Below, piece by piece: positions 23,101 to 31,385 of a stretch of DNA of 64,000 nucleotides. The DNA is from Kryptolebias marmoratus (Eukaryota; Chordata; Actinopteri; Cyprinodontiformes; Rivulidae). Within the stretch, counting starts at the first letter, position 1; each line of letters opens with the position of its first letter. The translations under genes and the position numbers were made by a program. The notes under the pieces are model-generated. The model saw nothing but the letters and a program-made list of their open reading frames with translations, had not been told where the DNA came from and ran no database searches. Where the stretch lies: positions 27,849,631-27,913,630 of the forward strand of contig NC_051433.1 of the NCBI RefSeq assembly GCF_001649575.2, given 5' to 3'.

Positions 23101-25255
23101 CCCAGATTCCTTGTTTTTCAGACAGTTTAGCTGGAATTTGCATTTCCCCATTTCTTCTGTGCTCCTAGCATTTTCCTCACTCTAGTCCCACCAGCACATG
23201 ATATTCCAACGCTTGTGGGCAGACTAGGCTAGGAGGAGTTATTACCGAAATGCAAATAATTCAGCATGATATACATATCCTGTGAATCACACTTTCATAC
23301 AAACTGTATGTTATTCAGAAGGGAGCAGTTGAAATTGTGCATCTCAGTTGTTTTTCTTGAAAACAACTGAAACATTAATGCAGCTGAGAATCAAATTGAA
23401 TGCTTTTAATGCCTTTATTGGCCTTAATTATTGCAAAATTTATTTAATGACTTTTAATGCTTTTTAATGCTCTGGGTAAATCCTGTTCAAGACCCACACC
23501 CCTAATGCACAGACTCTGGTTCCAAGATCACAAGATGGCAGATCCTGTAAACATGATGTTATGTCTTTAATTATCCAAAAAAGGTTAAAAAACAAAAACA
23601 CTGGTCACATGAGTGCAGGTGTTTTGGTCCTCAAAGGAGTGTCCCTTATCCTTGAGGTGTAGGGGACCAAAATGTTCATATTTTGGACCGAGAAGACAGA
23701 TGGTTTGAGAGGGGGGTAAAGGACCATTTATGTCAAAAAGGAGAAACCAACATTAAACAGAGGAGGAGGTCTCAGATTTCAGCTTTCAGAAACATATAAT
23801 GGAGCTTTAGGCCTGATCCCCAGTCAGTTTCAATCAAAGCAACACCTGCGCTCATGTGACCAGAGTGGCCCCTCAGTGAGTCAGACAAACAAGGATTCTA
23901 ACGAGCCTCTATTGTTAGGAGAGCGAGAACAATTTGCAAGCAATCCAGCTCACATCACATCTCAGCTTTAAAAGCTCAACTCCACACTCTCTATTTCTGA
24001 ATTGAGAAAGCTCCTCGAATGAGAAGCGAAACGTCTTCAACTACAGAATAGAAGTCCAGTTGTTTTTGTTTTTTTAACCCTTTTTTGAATTTACCATGGT
24101 CTGGATAACTGAGAATCTACTCCAGCATCTTTAATTATCAACAACAAAAGGTAGCAGTAAAGTTACGTCTATTAATTTATTTTAATGGTCCATGATTTAA
24201 ATCAGTTTTATCATCCTACAACAGATGACTCATAGTTCGATTGTACTTAAAAACCATCCACAGCTGAGCTGCACCTAGAGAAATATAAATATTAAATGGA
24301 TAGCCATCATTCATTTTTGAAGTGATGTTCTGTCAAACAGTTTTCAATAGCATGGAGAGCGGAGGAAAGGGCAGTAGTCTTCCTCCAGGCTAGGCTAATA
24401 ACTAGCCAAACAAGCGGCTGATTTGTACTGTTTTTCAGGCCTTTAAAATAACTTTTTCTCAAAAACAGCATACCAATGTGAAAGAACGCTACATTCACTA
24501 ATATTAAACCTCCAGACTTTTGCATGGCACTGTTTCTTTAGTTAATTGTTCAACTGAACAACGTCCCTGTTACTACACAAATGTTTATGCGCAGGGCATA
24601 AACTGTGTATGTTCCGATGGTGGCGAGGCTGCTAAATGTGTCCATCCACTGAGAGATAAGTAAACTTATATACTGATTACACTTGCTTACTGATACATTC
24701 AGCAGCTTGTGTATTGATGCTCAGTAACGCGGACGTTGTTTGAATAAGAAAATTGCAATAAACTAAACAAACAGTGTCATGCAAAAGTGTAGAGGTTTAA
24801 TATTAGCTAATGTAGCATTCTTTCACACCAGTCTGTCATTTTTTAGAAAGACTTGTTTTATAGGTCTGAAAAACGATGTAAAACGGCCTTCATTTGGCTA
24901 GCCATTTGCCTAGCCTGGATGAAGACTTGCCCTTTTCTCTGCTCTCCATGCTACTGGGTACTAACTATCAATAAGTATTTGACAGAACATCACTTCAAAA
25001 ATGACCAGAATTAAGCATGTTTGGGTTTTGTATATAATAAAACGTTGCTTCTGTTTCTTTTTGCCACAGGTTATGATTCTCCTCTACCTGGCAGACTGGA
25101 TGGTTCATTGGATGTGGGGTCGAGGAATGGACCCTGATAACTTCTCCATCCCATACCTGACAGCTCTAGGTGACCTGTTGGGGACCGGCTTCCTTGCCCT
25201 CTGCTTCCACATGCGCTGGTTCATTGGGGACAGAGACACAAAAATGGGCAACTGA
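1569..25255 (+). CDS. slc41a1: SLC41-family Mg2+ transporter (SLC41A1-like), C-terminal 389 residues, 5' end outside window
   Basis: Nine GT-AG exons join in one open frame: 1569-1676, 12447-12518, 14200-14344, 15859-16005, 17536-17683, 17783-17862, 18025-18159, 21537-21685 and 25070-25255 (TGA at 25253-25255). All phases fit. SLC41 proteins are multi-pass carriers related to bacterial MgtE and move or exchange Mg2+ at the plasma membrane. Both duplicated MgtE-type signatures are visible: [20 protein letters not shown] in the first exon and [20 protein letters not shown] at the exon 6/7 junction, each followed by hydrophobic membrane segments. The end reads [11 protein letters not shown], like the short polar tail of SLC41A1. 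Full-length family members have about 510 residues, so roughly 120 N-terminal residues are missing to the left. Segments such as [20 protein letters not shown] and [13 protein letters not shown] favour SLC41A1 over A2 or A3, but the paralogue call is from memory of the family, not an alignment. No disabling change is seen. Confidence 0.93.
1785..2145 (+). repeat. Family A dispersed repeat, copy 2 (left part)
   Basis: Contains CTTTCATGCCATGG, 'CATCTTATGATGAGAAAGGAC' in shorter form, and TTCATGAGATATTTTGC. The copy is cut by a SINE tail at about 2155 and similar sequence resumes at 2390. Confidence 0.7.
2155..2355 (-). mobile_element. SINE 3' end with (CATC)n tail
   Basis: A pure (CATC)n array (about 2158-2262) is followed by AGGAGCTGGTACATAT and 'GGGATATATCTTGGACAGGT', the reverse complement of the 3' part of the teleost SINE also seen at 53700-54030 (there: ACCTGTCCAGGGTGTCCCCC then GAATGGATGGATG). 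The long repeat open frames on both strands here are products of the tetranucleotide array. Confidence 0.65.
2390..2660 (+). repeat. Family A dispersed repeat, copy 3
   Basis: Contains 'GGTGGCCATCTTGAATTGGG', AGTTTCATTAAAATCTGT and TGATTCATGAGAAATTTT. It may be the right half of copy 2, split by the SINE. Confidence 0.7.
2661..3403. other. Intron stretch with no recognised feature
   Basis: AT-rich intronic DNA. I see no exon, repeat family or RNA gene that I can name. Confidence 0.5.
3404..3940 (-). mobile_element. Internally deleted Tc1-like DNA transposon
   Basis: The left end ACTCACCAGCAACTTTATTA resembles the terminal repeat of a common teleost Tc1-like element. The minus strand encodes [19 protein letters not shown], the end of a DD34E transposase catalytic region (NPIEHLWD type). 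Then the sequence jumps to an N-terminal part. The middle of the transposase gene is deleted near 3690, so this is a dead copy. Confidence 0.7.
4430..5860 (-). mobile_element. Degenerate non-LTR retrotransposon (LINE) reverse transcriptase, split by a SINE
   Basis: Minus-strand fragments in order: a pre-RT region ([18 protein letters not shown]), the RT fingers ([40 protein letters not shown]), HMCFVDL-type palm (YMCFVDL), then [20 protein letters not shown] with LSPILF. The catalytic YADD/FADD box is not visible. Many frame breaks exist. The + strand fragment at 50649-51575 belongs to the same kind of LINE. The clade (RTE/Rex-like) is not certain. Confidence 0.7.
4615..4945 (-). mobile_element. 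tRNA-derived SINE inside the LINE
   Basis: Between the RT fragments lies a SINE in reverse (reads GGGGCAGGTGTGGAGCAGCG at its head; tail region has 'TATATAAGTATAGTCC'). It is flanked on both sides by TTTGTA (4609-4614 and 4946-4951), a plausible 6-bp target-site duplication. The SINE therefore landed after the LINE. Confidence 0.65.
5861..6439. other. Intron stretch with no recognised feature
   Basis: No exon or known repeat identified. Short open frames here lack codon or homology support. Confidence 0.4.
6440..7180 (-). repeat. Family A dispersed repeat, copy 4, split by another repeat
   Basis: The left part (6480-6535) reads 'GTTAGCAAAATATCTCATGA' and the right part (about 6925-7180) reads 'CAACTAATTTACTTTTTGGA', GCCACAGCTAAAA and CCTTCAAGGAAAACTAGG. 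Together they form one reverse-oriented copy. The sequence between (6536-6925) is a different repeat. Confidence 0.65.
6536..6925 (+). repeat. Family B teleost interspersed repeat
   Basis: Contains TTTTAGAAACTCTAGGAACC, 'GACAGGAAGCCAGTGGAGAG' and CAGCAGCATTTTGGAT, phrases of a widespread teleost repeat. It sits inside family A copy 4. A piece of what looks like its downstream part occurs at 60600-60760. Confidence 0.55.
7181..8925. other. Intron stretch with no recognised feature
   Basis: AT-rich intronic DNA. No exon, RNA gene or named repeat was recognised. Confidence 0.4.
8926..9165 (-). mobile_element. R4-type LINE fragment
   Basis: The stretch AATGTCTTGTTCCGGTAGCT and the following 'CATCAGAATGTTCTCGTATC' match, with changes, the stretch at 47030-47097 inside a minus-strand R4-like copy. 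It is probably a non-catalytic part of the same element. No coding motif is visible. Confidence 0.45.
9166..10330. other. Intron stretch with no recognised feature
   Basis: Nothing nameable. There is a short G/C hairpin around 9260-9275 (GCCCCTGCCCCCAGGGGTC). Confidence 0.35.
10400..10930. mobile_element. MITE-like element with 'TCCGATTTTTTTGC' end
   Basis: The left end AATTCCGATTTTTTTGCC and the right part GGGCAAAAAATCTGAATTGA are imperfect inverted copies. The inside shares GTTCACACTGGAGTCTGATG and 'CATGTCGTTTTCATTTCAGG' type blocks with the half copy at 31145-31385. It looks like a non-autonomous DNA transposon. Confidence 0.5.
11045..11345 (-). repeat. Family A dispersed repeat, copy 5
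   Basis: Contains AAAAATGGCTATAATTCATT, GATATTAAGCTAAAATTTGG and 'GCAAAGTATCTCATGAGCC'. The order of blocks is rearranged relative to other copies. Confidence 0.65.
11595..11720 (-). mobile_element. SINE 3' end fragment
   Basis: A short (CATC)n stretch, then CATTTTCTTTACTCAC, 'GGGAGCTGGTGCCTGTTTCC', CAGTGGTCAGGG. It is the same reverse-oriented SINE tail as at 2155-2355, and here the tetranucleotide array is short. Confidence 0.6.
11806..11850. repeat. Compound tetranucleotide microsatellite (GTCG)n(GTCT)n
   Basis: Five units of GTCG pass directly into five units of GTCT (SSR). It lies in the large intron of the transporter gene. Confidence 0.9.
12203..12252. repeat. (GT)n microsatellite
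   Basis: Interrupted (GT)n in two blocks, about 200 nt upstream of exon 2 of the window. Confidence 0.9.
12447..12518 (+). CDS. slc41a1: slc41a1-like exon 2 of window
   Basis: Acceptor tctttttcag, donor gtaaag. It is 72 nt, phase 0 to 0, and encodes [19 protein letters not shown] then LALIQ, the cytosolic stretch after the first MgtE motif. Confidence 0.93.
12519..14091. other. Intron stretch with no recognised feature
   Basis: Intron between window exons 2 and 3. No named repeat or RNA gene seen apart from the terminal GT tract. Confidence 0.4.
14092..14196. repeat. (GT)n microsatellite abutting a splice acceptor
   Basis: About 105 bp of GT repeat with a few TA and GG interruptions, ending 3 nt before the acceptor of the exon at 14200. 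It replaces the normal pyrimidine tract. Confidence 0.95.
14200..14344 (+). CDS. slc41a1: slc41a1-like exon 3 of window
   Basis: The acceptor tgtgttcag comes straight out of a (GT)n tract (14092-14196), so the usual C/T-rich stretch is missing. Donor gtatgc. It is 145 nt, phase 0 to 1. It encodes [19 protein letters not shown] and a second membrane segment ending in LLLG. Skipping it would shift the reading frame. Confidence 0.93.
14880..15475 (-). mobile_element. Fragment of mariner-like non-autonomous element
   Basis: Phrases such as AACCTCCATCCCAGTCTCAA, 'CACCACCATGCTTCACCATG' and 'CAGCACCTTCTTCCATATG' belong, as I recall it, to the same teleost mariner-like family as the element at 40155-44174 and the fragment at 37770-38065. 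Ends are not clear. Confidence 0.5.
15485..15655. repeat. Half of a teleost foldback repeat
   Basis: CACAGGTGTCAAACTCCATT, GCATGTTTTAGATGTGTT and 'GAATCAGGTGTGTTG' are wording of a widespread palindromic teleost MITE. Only about one arm is present. Confidence 0.5.
15859..16005 (+). CDS. slc41a1: slc41a1-like exon 4 of window
   Basis: Acceptor ttctgcag, donor gtatcc. It is 147 nt, phase 1 to 1. It encodes [17 protein letters not shown] followed by [20 protein letters not shown], the conserved membrane core of the first half-domain. Confidence 0.95.
16091..16466. mobile_element. MITE with 19-bp terminal inverted repeats
   Basis: Left end CAAATACAAATGCCACAAC (16091-16109) and right end GTTGTGGCTTTTGTATTTG (16448-16466) match at 18 of 19 positions when inverted. 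No coding capacity. The left end is 85 nt downstream of window exon 4. Confidence 0.65.
16470..16865 (+). repeat. Family A dispersed repeat, copy 6
   Basis: Contains CTCAGTAGCTGTAAAATTCA, AGTGGCCATCTTGAACTGGG, TTTCATTAAAATCTGTCC and GGTTCATGAGATATTT. It has a partial internal duplication. Confidence 0.65.
16875..16921. repeat. Perfect 21-bp inverted repeat with 5-nt loop
   Basis: The arm AGCCTTTGTCACCTTTGAAGC (16875-16895, given here in two parts: AGCCTTTGTCAC + CTTTGAAGC) is exactly complementary to 16901-16921, with loop AGGGA. Confidence 0.9.
16922..17535. other. Intron stretch with no recognised feature
   Basis: Intron before window exon 5. No repeat family recognised. Confidence 0.4.
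17536..17683 (+). CDS. slc41a1: slc41a1-like exon 5 of window
   Basis: Acceptor ccatccag, donor gtgaag. It is 148 nt, phase 1 to 2. It encodes [20 protein letters not shown] and [19 protein letters not shown], the start of the second MgtE-like half. Confidence 0.95.
17783..17862 (+). CDS. slc41a1: slc41a1-like exon 6 of window
   Basis: Acceptor gctttctttcag, donor gtgaga. It is 80 nt, phase 2 to 1. It encodes [20 protein letters not shown] and FTPVIN. The intron before it is only 99 nt. Confidence 0.95.
18025..18159 (+). CDS. slc41a1: slc41a1-like exon 7 of window
   Basis: Acceptor tatttaccag, donor gtaagt. It is 135 nt, phase 1 to 1. It encodes [20 protein letters not shown], completing the second MgtE-type motif, and a variable loop with [14 protein letters not shown]. 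Confidence 0.95.
18540..18985. repeat. Degenerate minisatellite of palindromic GTACCTGGTA units
   Basis: TACCTG, GTACCTGG, CCAGGTA and AAGTACC recur more than 25 times on both strands, in units near 10-20 bp. It lies in the intron after window exon 7. Confidence 0.8.
19535..19570. repeat. Perfect 16-bp hairpin
   Basis: CAGTTCTGTGTGACAC (19535-19550) and GTGTCACACAGAACTG (19555-19570) are exact reverse complements around the loop AGCA. Confidence 0.9.
20199..20825. mobile_element. Non-autonomous DNA transposon with CATACTCGGGC ends
   Basis: The left end AAGGCCCCAACATACTCGGG and the right end, read inverted, AAGTCCCCACATACTCGGGC match with one gap and one mismatch. The subterminal parts are also G+C-rich (GCGTACTCCATG; CGGAGTGAAGTATG). 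No open reading frame. It stands out from AT-rich surroundings. Confidence 0.65.
21537..21685 (+). CDS. slc41a1: slc41a1-like exon 8 of window
   Basis: Acceptor ctctcttccag, donor gtacat. It is 149 nt, phase 1 to 0. It encodes [20 protein letters not shown] and FYLVAALLQ, two membrane segments. Confidence 0.95.
22005..22560 (-). repeat. Family A dispersed repeat, copy 7
   Basis: Contains 'TCTCATGAACCACTAGAAGC', AACATGGCTGCCACAGCTAA, GTGTGGTGGTAGCTGAG and, further right, a second partial copy of the middle block. Confidence 0.7.
23580..24130 (+). mobile_element. Penelope-like retroelement, 3' end (GIY-YIG endonuclease region)
   Basis: + strand frames encode [12 protein letters not shown], then after a frameshift [19 protein letters not shown]. 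These words match, from memory, the C-terminal end of Penelope-like element proteins, which carry a GIY-YIG endonuclease. A hammerhead-like core follows at about 24000. Frame breaks make it a remnant. It lies in the last intron of the transporter gene. Confidence 0.65.
23998..24042 (+). ncRNA. Hammerhead-ribozyme-like core of the Penelope-like element (degenerate)
   Basis: GCTCCTCGAATGAGAAGC forms a stem-II-like arm followed by GAAACGTC, the invariant GAAA and cleavage-type GUC of a hammerhead. The CUGANGA box expected before it has decayed (TTGAGAA). Penelope-like elements are known to carry hammerhead motifs. Activity is unlikely here. Confidence 0.35.
24311..25004. mobile_element. Foldback element: long imperfect inverted repeat
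   Basis: The left arm (24311 to about 24550) and right arm (about 24750 to 25004) are inverted copies, for example TCATTTTTGAAGTGATGTTC against GAACATCACTTCAAAAATGA, and 'CATGCAAAAGTGTAGAGGTT' matching the reverse of the left arm. Spacer is about 200 bp. It ends 65 nt before the terminal exon of the transporter. Confidence 0.75.
25070..25255 (+). CDS. slc41a1: slc41a1-like terminal coding exon
   Basis: Acceptor tttttgccacag. It is 186 nt and ends in TGA. It encodes [19 protein letters not shown] and [17 protein letters not shown], the last membrane segment, and the tail [10 protein letters not shown] long inverted repeat ends 65 nt before it. Confidence 0.95.
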   Translation, partial: VMILLYLADWMVHWMWGRGMDPDNFSIPYLTALGDLLGTGFLALCFHMRWFIGDRDTKMGN

Positions 25256-25280
25256 ACACATGCATATGCACAAACAAAAA

Positions 25281-25376
25281 AATAAATTTATGCATATTTT
25301 AAGGTTCTGTGCATGGGCAGTAACGCACATCACCAGTGTGCCTGAGAACTATTGGACAGTGGACATCTACAATAAA
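25281..25376 (+). promoter_or_regulatory. Candidate polyadenylation signals of the slc41a1-like gene
   Basis: AATAAA occurs at 25281-25286 and again at 25371-25376, that is 26 and 116 nt after the stop codon. Which one is used, if either, cannot be told from sequence. A longer 3'UTR is possible. Confidence 0.4.
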
Positions 25377-25854
25377 AGGGTTAGTTTCCTATAGAACTCT
25401 GGATGGTGGAATTCTTAGAATTAAGTTTTTATTTTCAGGATATCAGGATGTTCCTTTACTGCTGACATGGCGGCAGCCCAGGAATCCCAGACTGTCTTTC
25501 TGTCACCATGGAAACGCAGACCTCTCCACAAATGGTACTCAGCCACTCCTCCTTAGTTTTACTAAACAACTGAGTCCTGGCACTTTTGTTATTATTATTG
25601 ACACTGATGATTATTGCTGGCAAATAATGCATTTGATATGAAATGATATCTGTTGTACATGCACGGCAAGTCCTCATTATTTTTAATGGGGATGTTAGCC
25701 TTTATGTTTTTAAAACACTTGAAACTGGAGTTACAAACAAAACAAAAGAGCATCCAAGCAAGCCTGGAATTAACACTTAATCACTAAGTGCCATGTCATA
25801 TTTATCGCCCGTTGCTAAAAAGGAGAAAGGTGGGAGATAGTATTATTACCCATA

Positions 25855-26575
25855 TCTGTGTGTGTGTGTTTGTTTGTCGTGGTGACATAATGTCTCATAA
25901 ACCACTGGACGTGAAAAGATTTTAATGAAACTTTCAGAAAGTAATCATTAGATGTACATCTACAACTAATTAATTTTTGGAATCATCCCAATTCAAGATG
26001 GCAGCCACAGCTAAGTGACCTTATCAAGCACAAAAAAGGTTGAACATTCAAATGTTCAGATATTGAGTTAAAATTTGGTGTGGTATTAGTTGAGAGTCAT
26101 CCCCAACAAATACTCTAAGCACTAACTGATTGCATGAGAGCTTTGCTTGAAACTTTGCTATTAAGTACTGCAGTCAACTCTATCTGAATGTCTGCAAAAT
26201 ATCCCATAAACCACTGGACAATTTTCATCATTGCATGTATATCTGCAACTGATTACCTTGTGGAGTCAACCCAGTTCAAAATGGTTGCCACAACTAATTG
26301 AAATTACCCTGCAGAGAATTTATTACAATTCAGTAAATTTTACAGATATTGATTTAAACTTTGATGTGGTAGTAGCTGGGTCACTCACAACACATACTTC
26401 AAGGGCTAACACATTACACAACATTTTGCAATATCACATGAGATCATGCTTAATGTTATTTACAAGGTCTGACCAAAACAGCAATGACTCATTTCTTAAC
26501 AAAAGATGATTTTAACTTTAAACTCTGGCATGAAAGGCGTTGGTCGACATTCATTCCTTCAAGGAATCCTGGGCC
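25855..26575 (-). repeat. Family A dispersed repeat, copies 8 and 9 in tandem
   Basis: Two reverse-oriented copies follow each other: 'CTCATAAACCACTGGACGTG' at 25893 and CCATAAACCACTGGACA near 26202. The second ends with CTCTGGCATGAAAGGCGTTG and 'CCTTCAAGGAATCCTGGGCC', the fullest edge of the family in the window. It lies just past the transporter's 3' end. Confidence 0.7.
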
Positions 26576-29349
26576 TTTATTTACAAACTGAATTTGAAAT
26601 GAATACAAATGAGATTTATTGTTTAAGAGAATGTTTTATTGTTTGGTTGGTTTTTTTTTTCTTTTTTACCGTAAACCAGGTTGTGGTTTTACAATGGGGG
26701 ACTGGACCTGAATAGTTTTTGTGGCACTGCTTCCAAGGCTCAGTTAGAGACAGAGTAGAACATGAAATGCAATCTGCTTTCCATCACGCTCCTTGTGAAA
26801 TAAGTCAAATTAGACCTGAGGTCAGTTCCTTAAAGAAATAATTTGGCTATTTTTAATTTTGGTTAAATCTTCAATACTTTTTGTACAATTACTATAGTCA
26901 CAGAAAACGACACCTTTTAAAAATGGAAACATGGCACATGAGTGATGAGTAAAAGTGTGTCAGTTTATCTTTCACACAGCTCACTACTGGATGCTGAAAG
27001 GTCATTGGGATTATTGTGATTGGTAGGTGGCTGTTACAGGTGAAAATAGCACCAGTCCCCCCCAGTCTGAAACCATTTTTTCAGCATGTTCTCTACTAGA
27101 GCAGTAGAGAACAGTAAGTGATGAAAAGGCTCAACAAACTGCATAGGAACAAATCTACAGAGCTCCGCCAAGTGAACAGCTCCATGTTCACACGTGACAC
27201 GGTGCGTGTATGTGTACAAGTGCCTTATGCAGATTGTCCGGATGTGCTCTCTTGGGTTTAGTTGGCAGAAGTTTGAGATACTGTGAGATGATATTTTGTG
27301 TATTGTTAAAACACTGAATTGTTTCAGTGACAAAATGACCAATATTGTGTTTAGGTCCAGGTGTTATGATTGTTTTGTATTTGTGTAGGTCCTACCTGTA
27401 GAATCAAATTTACCAAAATATCAGAGCACTGATCTAAATTCCAGTACAGACCAGCAGATATAACTTTTTTGCCAAGTTAGATCACTGCAGTTAAATTTGC
27501 CCTATTTAGTTTATCCACTATTTATGCTAACACTTAGTAAAATCTCCTTTGTGCTAATCTTTAAAGAAACATGTTTGTTGCACCCATCCATCGTTCATCC
27601 TTTTGCTGCTATAAACTACTAAACAAAATGAAAATGATGTCTTGACTGTTATAAAACAACTTAAAAATATTTTACATAACCTGTGGAAACCATTTTGCCT
27701 TCAGAAGCCACTAGACTTTTGAGCTAATAAGCTAGCTGTTGTTCATCTCTTTGAGTCCTTCAGTAACTTTTTATCAAGAGAGAATATTTAATTGGACATC
27801 TTCGAGCGGTATAAGGACAATGCAATAAAAACAGAAACTCAGAACAGAGAGCTGAGAGCTGAGTGACTTTTGTCTAACTTCCATCTTGACAGCACTGTTG
27901 TGCTTTCTCCTGTTTACTTCAGATGTCAGAACTCAGATCTGGAAACAGCATTAAAGCTGACTTAACCAACTCAACTGCTGTATTCAATAAAGTCAGTATC
28001 TCACTGGACAGAGACTGTTGGTGACTAGTTGATGAACACCATTCGTGAAGGAATCTCCTAAATGTATCAAAGCATTTCCAGGGATTCTTAGTTTCCTTCT
28101 CAATTTAATTTCTGTAATTCTAGGGCTAGACTTGTATTTTGACTGCACAGGAGCTCTCCTTATGACAGAAAACATCTGAAGCTACAATCCTGAAATTCCA
28201 GGTCTAAAAATGACCCTGATGATAAATAATAACTCTTAAAAAACTGGTCTAAATCTACCTATCTTCAATGTAATTTTTTTGTCTTTGTTTCTATGTCTGC
28301 AAGGCTCACTGGACACTTGGTCACAAGTACTCAGAATTTATTGAGACAGCGTTGGGAAATTTTCTCACAATTTTGAGTCACTAACTAGTCTCCAACAGTT
28401 GCAGTCCAGTGGCATACTGGCTTAACCAAGCCAAGCATTACTTACAGCATAGGACAATAATGTATTTTTCTGCAATATATCCATTCAAACACTGCAGCAA
28501 CATGGTTACTTAAAAGAAGTTAGACACTGCTACGTGTATAATGGATTTAATGGGTTACAAACCAAGAAAAATATAAATAAAGAGTTTAATTACTGAAGGT
28601 AACAAAAATGTTGATGTGCAGACCAGCCATATTGGAGCTTGAGGTCTCTCTGTCTCACTCTATTTATATTTCTATCTATCTAGCTTGTGTTTTTTTTTCC
28701 TAAGCTTTTCTTCTTTTCATGGAAAATTGTTTTTTTTTTCTTTATATTATGAAGCATGTTACAATGCATCTGTAAGGAACCTGAACTCTGCACTGATGAT
28801 CTTTACACCGCTGATGTACCCAACCCCATCTCCACACACTCACACACACACACACACCACACACACACACACACATAACCTATCTGACCTATTTCAGCAG
28901 ACCATACCAAGTACAAATTTAGGCTGAGGAGAAACCTTCATTATGTTTGACTCGTCATCATGCACATCTACAACTGCTTACCTTTTGGAGTCAACGTGTT
29001 TTTTAAGGGGGCCAGCAGAATGCATATGAAGGGCACACATTGTGAACTTGATTGTTTTCATTTTTATTTTTAAAAATGCTTTGTTTTATGGTCTTAATTT
29101 TTAAAAAATGTCATTTATGGTAAAATTTGAATTTTTGTATGTGTATTTGTTTCTTCTTTTCCTAATTCCTAACTCCTCAAATTATTATTTTTTCCCCACA
29201 TTTCTGAGCAAACCACTGTAATGAGAAGTTTTCCTGCAATAGTCAAATGCAACAAAGTGCTGTATTCTGAAAAATCACCACTAGATGGCACTGCAAGGTT
29301 TAACGAAATTTAAGACTGCCTGTGTGTGTGCTGTGGTTGAGATGTCCAA
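26576..29349. other. Intergenic stretch, no gene recognised
   Basis: AT-rich. It holds a short (CA)n tract (about 28838-28875) and small family A traces near 28955-28995. No exon seen. Confidence 0.4.
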
Positions 29350-29605
29350 TCAGAGAGAATTTTTACCTTGGCCCAGGAGGTTATGTTTATGGTAATGTCC
29401 GTCTTTCTGTCTGTATGTTAGCAAGATTACTTAAAAACTAATGAACATATTCTGATGAAACTTTCAGGAAATGTTGGGGTTGTCACAAAATACAAGTGAT
29501 AAAATTTTGGTGGTGAATCGGATCATGATCTGGATCTTACAATTTGTTATTGACTCTATTGCCTTGGTGGAGGTTTGCACTCTCCGAGTGCTTCTAGTTG
29601 GATTA
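29350..29605 (+). repeat. Family C dispersed repeat, copy 1
   Basis: Blocks AGGAGGTTATGTTTATGG, 'TTAGCAAGATTACTTAAAAA', GGAAATGTTGGGGTTGTC and 'GCACTCTCCGAGTGCTTCTA' match other copies at 34830-35015 and 60440-60585. This is a very widespread type of teleost repeat. Confidence 0.65.
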
Positions 29606-30944
29606 GCTTTTGCCTTTTCTACAGCATCTGAGTTGTTGTAACAGTAGGATTCTTACTTTTTGCATGTATCCTTAACACTCTTACCAACCAGGTGCCAGCG
29701 TTCTGCCTCTGTGTTAATGAAAAGTTGTGCATACTTCTATAAAGGGGCAAGTAATGCAATGTCTATTTATTTTAGAAGCACACAAAGCAAATTGTACATA
29801 CTATATTTATTCTATATATATAAGGTTGTTTATTATGTCATTTCTTTTGGCTCAGTCCATTTGTCAGCATGGTTTTGTCATTTTTATAATTTTTTTCTGC
29901 AAATGGCCAGTAGAGCTTTTTGGGCGCTCGTTGTGATAAAATGGAAGTGCAGTTAATGACTAGCACTGTCCCTAACAGCAGTCCTTACATACCTTATGCA
30001 GAAATACCTCTCATAAAACAAGAAAACACTTCAGACATAAAATAGTCTTAACCTTTCAGAGCCAAGCTTGACTTGAGTAACCAATCAGGAGTTAGGTTGT
30101 CACAGAGTAGCATTTCTTTAATTAGATTTAATTAATAAAAGATTACAGTATGTTGATTGTTTCGTGTGATGTAATGATGACATTATCCAACAGAGAGCAG
30201 AGCTAGAAACTGAAATGCTCTCAGCAGTCTGCTTCATAGGGCATTTGGAAAACGCAGGAAACAATTAGAATAAAGATTTTGATCCTTAAATGAGAAAACT
30301 GAAAAAAGAAAAAAAAAAAGAAAACATGGCCAGCCTTTAGAACTGGTCACATAAAAACTGCCTTTGGAGTCAAACCCCACTGATCCTCAGGCTACCAATA
30401 AGCACAACAAGCGCAAGTGTCCACATATCGACTCACTCTGAGCTAAATACATGCACTCTGAAGTCTTCTCAAAGTTGCCCTCCTGTGATACAGAAGGAAG
30501 ACTTTCTCTTTGCAAGACTTTGTAATTTGCTGGAAATAAATTACTGTAATATTTTAAACAGTTCCTCTGTCTTGTGTTTGTGCATTTTTGCAATTTGTTT
30601 CAGTCATGACAACTGCAGTGTTTTCCTAAATTACAACGGTCACAAAGGTTTTTGCAGTAGGATTGACATGTAACAGTAGTGAGCAATGCTTCAGATCTGT
30701 TCAGCTAATTTAGAAACTGTTCAGGTCTCTTCACTTTATCTTTTAAGTCTGTGTACTGTAGTTAAAATAAGACTTCATCAGACTCTACTTGTGTTAACCT
30801 TATCTGACAGACACTATTTCCAAAGAATGAAGACATACATCCACAAAACATAATCTGAATAAAATATCAGCTATCCCTCTTCTCCCATCCCCCCAAAGAG
30901 CTAAAACAAAAGACTGATTGATTCTCTGTGAAAATGCAGTGTAA
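29606..30944. other. Intergenic stretch, no gene recognised
   Basis: No exon or named repeat recognised. Confidence 0.4.
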
Positions 30945-31140
30945 ATGGTGAGTGCTGAATGACTTTCCTGAAGAAGCTAAAATAGAGTTCTTAATGTTAA
31001 AACTAGCAGAACAGAGGCTAAAATGAGCAGAACAAAGGTTGGATTGAGAAGAAAACAAGCTAAAATGAGCAGAATACAAGCTAAAAACTAACAGCAGAAG
31101 AACAGTAGCTAAAATTTAAAAGCAGCAGATTAGTAGTTAA
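30945..31140. repeat. GCTAAAATGAGCAGAA minisatellite-like repeat, copy 1
   Basis: Units near 20-30 bp built on GCTAAAATGAGCAGAACA. The flank GTGAGTGCTGAATGAC is shared with the copy at 61385-61990, so the two are copies of one larger repeat. Confidence 0.7.
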
Positions 31141-31144
31141 GGTC

Positions 31145-31385
31145 TTTGGTTACGTTCACATTGCAGGTCTTAATGCTCTAATCTGATTTTGTTTGTTTGT
31201 GTGTTCGTTCACATCACATTTTAAATGCGACCTCCATCAGACTCCAGTATGAAGTCTCCACTTCCTGAAATGACCCACATGCGCAGAAGAAGATATGACG
31301 TCACACTACTCTTACTCTTTACGGAAGAAATGGGTTTTTTTTTTCTATTTTCGGAAGTAAATATGGACACTGTGTATGGCAGGCC
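31145..31385. mobile_element. MITE half copy (related to 10400-10930)
   Basis: Contains GTTCACATTGCAGGTCTTAA, 'ACCTCCATCAGACTCCAGTA' and 'CATGCGCAGAAGAAGATATG'. The other end is missing where L1 sequence begins. Confidence 0.5.
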
